Shown here one piece after another: positions 50,765-53,782 of a stretch of 53,782 bases of DNA (the first letter of the stretch is position 1; the number at the start of each line of letters is the position of its first letter). This DNA is from Muribaculaceae bacterium. Its GTDB lineage: Bacteria > Bacteroidota > Bacteroidia > Bacteroidales > Muribaculaceae. The stretch spans positions 1 to 53,782 of the forward strand of contig JAGAUV010000014.1 of assembly GCA_017620635.1 (NCBI GenBank). Direction: 5' to 3'. Made by a program: the position numbers and the translations under genes. The notes under the pieces are model-generated. The model worked only from the letters and a program-made list of their open reading frames with translations. It ran no database searches and was not told where the DNA came from.

Positions 50765-52615
50765 TTAGTCCTCCTCCATATATTTGGTCACACGGTCTAC
50801 AATCTCCGAGACAGCGAAGGGCTGACCCTGAATCTTGTTGATTCTCGATATGCGTGCATCGGGATAACGGCACTGCAGATAATCGGCGAACATGCCGGTA
50901 TTAAGCTCAGTCACAATAATATGCTTGTATTGCGCCAGCACCTCGCCGGTATTCTTGGGCAGGGGGTTGATGTAGCGGAAGTGTGCCAGAGCCACCTTGC
51001 GGCCACGTGCGTTGAGCTCTTCGGTCGCGCTGTGGAGATGACCGTATGTGCCGCCCCAGCCTACGAGCAGGGTGTCGGCGTCGGTATCGCCGAGCAATTC
51101 GAGTTCGGGGATATCGTCGGCAATTCGTGCTATCTTCTCGCGACGCAGCATTACCATCTTCTCGTGGTTCACGGGATTGTTGGAGATGGCGCCCGTCACA
51201 GCATCTTTTTCAAGACCGCCAAGACGGTGTGCGGCACCTTCGGTACCGCCTACAGGCCAGTAGCGGCCCAGATTGTCGCGACGGTCATAGGCATGCCAGC
51301 TGTGGTCGGCAAGTTTCTCCGCCGGTATATCGGGAGTCTTGATTTCAGGATATTCATCAGCTTCGGGCACTCGCCAAGCCGAAGAACCGTTGCCGATAAA
51401 AGCGTCGCTGAGCAGGATGACCGGAGTCATGTGCTCTACAGCTATACGGCAAGCCTCAAACGCCATTGTAAAGCAGTCGGTGGGCGATGCAGGAGCCACT
51501 ACAGCGAGGGGCGATTCGCCGTTACGGCCATAGAGAGCCTGCATCAGATCGGTCTGTTCGGTCTTGGTAGGCAGACCCGTGGAGGGGCCGCCTCGCTGTA
51601 CGTCGATAACGACCAACGGAAGCTCGGCCATAACAGCCAGACCTATGCCTTCGCTCTTAAGCGCCAGACCGGGACCCGATGTCGATGTCACGGCAAGATT
51701 GCCGGCAAACGACGCACCGATAGCCGAGCATACGCCGGCGATCTCGTCCTCCATCTGGCATGCCTTGACACCGAGGTCCTTGCGCTTTGCCAGTTCGTGA
51801 AGTATATCGGTGGCCGGAGTGATTGGATATGAGCCCAGGAAGAGGGGGCGTCCGCACTTCTCCGAAGCCATGACGAGGCCCCAGGCGGTGGCTGTATTAC
51901 CGTTGATGTCGGTATATACACCGGGCTTGGGATCTTCAGTCTCCACGCGATAGGTCGATACAGAGGCGTGTATGTTGTGACCGTAGTCGTAACCGGCACG
52001 CAGCACTGTAGCGTTGGCTTCATAGACTGCCGGCTTCTTGGCGAATTTGCTGTGCAGATGTCGCAGAGCGGCGTCAAGAGGTCTGTCGAAGAGCCAGCAG
52101 ACAAGGCCGAGGGCAAATATATTGCGGCACTTCAGCACGCTCTTGTTGTCGAGACCGCTGTCGGCAAGCGCCGCCTTGGTCATGCTTGTCACAGGCACTT
52201 CCACTATCTGCGCCTTGATGCCGAGCTCTTCAAACGGATTGTCAGTGGCATACTGGGCCTTCTTGAGATCGCTCTCGCGGAAGGAGTCGATATCGACAAT
52301 AATCACGCCGCCGGGTTTGAGGAAGCGGTGGTTCTGTTTGAGAGCGGCGGCATTCATCGAGATGAGCACGTCGCAGTTGTCGCCGGGGGTATGTACGCCT
52401 TTGCCGACGCTTACCTGGAATCCCGACACACCGCCGAGAGAGCCCTGCGGCGCACGTATTTCGGCCGGATAATCGGGGAAGGTCGACACCTGGTTGCCAA
52501 GGCCGGCCGAAACATTGGTAAAGATGTTGCCGGCAAGCTGCATTCCGTCGCCGGAATCGCCTGAAAACCGCACTACAACCTTATCAAGTGTTTTTACATT
52601 GGTATTTTCGAGCAT
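50765..52615 (-). CDS. korA: 2-oxoacid (2-oxoglutarate):ferredoxin oxidoreductase, alpha subunit (gamma-alpha fusion)
   Basis: A 616-residue protein. The gamma domain (about 1-190) opens with 'VVRFSGDSGDGMQLAGNIFT'. The alpha domain (about 205-616) includes 'LFLGSYPITPATDILHELAK', 'GASFAGNLAVTSTSGPGLAL', 'VVIDVQRGGPSTGLPTKTEQ' and the end 'NKIQGQPFAVSEIVDRV'. It binds the 2-oxoacid and CoA halves of the reaction with KorB. No ferredoxin-domain subunit lies beside it, so a free ferredoxin or the flavodoxin upstream in the window may accept electrons. It has a consensus promoter. Confidence 0.94.
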   Translation of the reverse strand: MLENTNVKTLDKVVVRFSGDSGDGMQLAGNIFTNVSAGLGNQVSTFPDYPAEIRAPQGSLGGVSGFQVSVGKGVHTPGDNCDVLISMNAAALKQNHRFLKPGGVIIVDIDSFRESDLKKAQYATDNPFEELGIKAQIVEVPVTSMTKAALADSGLDNKSVLKCRNIFALGLVCWLFDRPLDAALRHLHSKFAKKPAVYEANATVLRAGYDYGHNIHASVSTYRVETEDPKPGVYTDINGNTATAWGLVMASEKCGRPLFLGSYPITPATDILHELAKRKDLGVKACQMEDEIAGVCSAIGASFAGNLAVTSTSGPGLALKSEGIGLAVMAELPLVVIDVQRGGPSTGLPTKTEQTDLMQALYGRNGESPLAVVAPASPTDCFTMAFEACRIAVEHMTPVILLSDAFIGNGSSAWRVPEADEYPEIKTPDIPAEKLADHSWHAYDRRDNLGRYWPVGGTEGAAHRLGGLEKDAVTGAISNNPVNHEKMVMLRREKIARIADDIPELELLGDTDADTLLVGWGGTYGHLHSATEELNARGRKVALAHFRYINPLPKNTGEVLAQYKHIIVTELNTGMFADYLQCRYPDARISRINKIQGQPFAVSEIVDRVTKYMEED

Positions 52616-52652
52616 GATATAGCTTAATTAAAATCTAAGGCTAAAAACGCTG

Positions 52653-52683
52653 CAAAGATAGTCACTTATGGCAAATTGCCAAA
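52653..52683 (-). promoter_or_regulatory. Bacteroidetes-type promoter for korAB
   Basis: Minus strand: TTTG (52683-52680), 19-base spacer, TATCTTTG (52660-52653), a full consensus match 37 bases before the korA ATG. Confidence 0.8.
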
Positions 52684-52699
52684 ATTATTACGTATAAAT

Positions 52700-53782
52700 T
52701 TACTCCATCAGTTTACGATAGCGGCGGCGAGGGGGTTCTTTGCCTCCGTTCTGCATCTTTTTGTATTCCTCGTAGTCGGAATAAGAGCCTTCGTAGAACA
52801 CCACATTGCCGTCGCCTTCGAACGACAGGATGTGTGTGCAGATACGGTCGAGGAACCAGCGGTCGTGGCTTACCACAACAGCGCAGCCGGCGAAATCGTC
52901 GAGGCCTTCCTCAAGTGCGCGCAGGGTGTTGACGTCGATATCGTTGGTAGGTTCGTCGAGCAGGAGCACATTGCCTTCTTCCTTCAGCGCCATAGCGAGG
53001 TGCAGACGGTTGCGTTCACCGCCCGAGAGCACTCCGATCTTCTTTTCCTGATCGGCGCCGGTAAAATTGAAGCGCGACAGATATGCGCGAGCGTTGACGT
53101 CGCGGCCGCCCATACGGAAGCTCTCTACGCCCTGCGAAATTACCTCGTATACTGTTTTCTCAGGCAGCAGGTCGTGGTGGCTCTGGTCTACATACGCCAC
53201 CTTGACTGTCTCGCCCACTTCAAAAGTTCCGTTGTCGGGCTTCTCCTGTCCCATGATAAGACGGAAGAGCGTGGTCTTGCCGGCACCGTTGGGGCCGATG
53301 ACACCGACGATACCATTGGGCGGAAGAGCGAACGACAGATCGCTGAACAGTTTCTTATTGCCGAAAGCCTTTGCCAGATGGCTGGCTTCGATTACCTTAT
53401 TGCCCAGACGCGGACCGTTGGGTATGAATATCTCGAGGCGTTCCTCGCGCTGGCGCTGGTCCTCGTTGAGCAGTTTGTCGTAGCTGTTGAGTCGGGCCTT
53501 GCCTTTGGCCTGACGGGCCTTGGGAGCCATACGCACCCATTCGAGTTCCCGTTCGAGGGTCTTGCGGCGCTTCGAAGCCTGCTTCTCCTCCTGTGCCATG
53601 CGCTTGGTCTTCTGGTCGAGCCACGACGAATAGTTGCCCTTCCAGGGTATACCTTCGCCACGATCGAGCTCGAGAATCCAGCCGGCGACATGATCGAGGA
53701 AATAACGGTCGTGCGTAATGGCGATGACCGTACCGGGGTATTGGTTGAGATGCTGCTCGAGCCAGTCGATAGACTCGGCGTC
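52700..53782 (-). CDS. ettA: Energy-dependent translational throttle protein EttA (ABC-F), C-terminal part
   Basis: The frame is open from the window edge to the stop at 52700, giving the last 360 residues of a protein that is normally about 555. It begins at the Walker B/D-loop end of the first ABC domain ('DAESIDWLEQHL', 'VIAITHDRYFLDHVAGW'). The charged linker 'EEKQASKRRKTLERELEWV' follows, then the second ABC domain with 'IGPNGAGKTTLFRL' (Walker A), 'VLSGGERNRLHLAMAL' (signature) and 'NVLLLDEPTNDIDVN' (Walker B). EttA binds the ribosomal E-site and slows translation at low energy. An internal Met at 53599 is not the start. Confidence 0.94.
   Translation of the reverse strand, partial: DAESIDWLEQHLNQYPGTVIAITHDRYFLDHVAGWILELDRGEGIPWKGNYSSWLDQKTKRMAQEEKQASKRRKTLERELEWVRMAPKARQAKGKARLNSYDKLLNEDQRQREERLEIFIPNGPRLGNKVIEASHLAKAFGNKKLFSDLSFALPPNGIVGVIGPNGAGKTTLFRLIMGQEKPDNGTFEVGETVKVAYVDQSHHDLLPEKTVYEVISQGVESFRMGGRDVNARAYLSRFNFTGADQEKKIGVLSGGERNRLHLAMALKEEGNVLLLDEPTNDIDVNTLRALEEGLDDFAGCAVVVSHDRWFLDRICTHILSFEGDGNVVFYEGSYSDYEEYKKMQNGGKEPPRRRYRKLME

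Noticed and set aside
49949-51832. 627-codon plus-strand frame opposite korB and korA
   Set aside because: It crosses the korB-korA boundary, and both genes are unmistakable on the minus strand.

Overview
The window is a gene-dense chromosomal segment of a Bacteroidales bacterium, most likely a gut member of the Muribaculaceae or a close relative (the family is an inference). Several signs support this. Promoters fit the Bacteroidetes pattern TTTG-N19-20-TAnnTTTG and ribosome-binding sites are weak. There are SusC/SusD remnants, the glycine-lipid acyltransferase pair glsB/glsA, a PPi-dependent phosphofructokinase, two-subunit KorAB, a DUF4827 lipoprotein beside glmM and nrnA, and an Rpb6-like omega subunit behind bamD. 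GC content is moderate to high by eye, which produces many long antisense shadow frames. No rRNA, tRNA, CRISPR array or intact insertion sequence was seen. No gene-free stretch exceeds 300 bases; the longest are about 256 bases (13658-13913, tandem promoters) and 237 bases (30840-31076).

Layout. 1-9198 (minus): a convoy glsA-glsB-purB-dgt-asd-antiporter-SpoU methyltransferase-GlmU-family enzyme (cut by the window edge), with extra promoters before asd and the GlmU-family gene. 9278-12970 (plus): a four-gene surface-glycan cassette (polytopic membrane protein, GT2 glycosyltransferase, short degenerate SDR, MptE-like protein), convergent with a secreted SGNH hydrolase. 13705-13888: three tandem copies of a 74-base unit, each carrying a full consensus promoter, ahead of the overlapping run ftsY-rimO-menF-SGNH-SGNH-LolC/E-type permease. 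21141-23542: rsfS-ftsH. 23656-26767: wreckage of a polysaccharide-utilisation locus: an internally deleted SusD, the last residues of a SusC, an orphan ECF sigma factor facing it, and a secreted protein of unknown function.

26883-30839 (minus): PPi-phosphofructokinase, then a LysM/periplasmic-binding protein overlapping an outer-membrane barrel protein. 31077-40070 (plus): tandem DUF1080 lipoprotein; patatin-GH13 amylase-prs; FadL-like porin; bamD-rpoZ; iron alcohol dehydrogenase; most blocks are separated by strong hairpin terminators. 40153-43207 (minus): nrnA-DUF4827-glmM. 43379-45331 (plus): exported SusA-like GH13. 45328-53782 (minus): flavodoxin, rmuC, HU-like protein, TlpA-like thioredoxin, hpf, xer recombinase, korB-korA, and ettA cut by the window edge.

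Most of the window is core housekeeping. The parts that stand out are the triplicated promoter before ftsY, the collapsed Sus locus with its stranded sigma factor, the small glycan cassette with a catalytically doubtful SDR and an MptE-like protein, and the paired SGNH hydrolases coupled to a lipoprotein-type permease. I did not find a clear new defence or mobile system.
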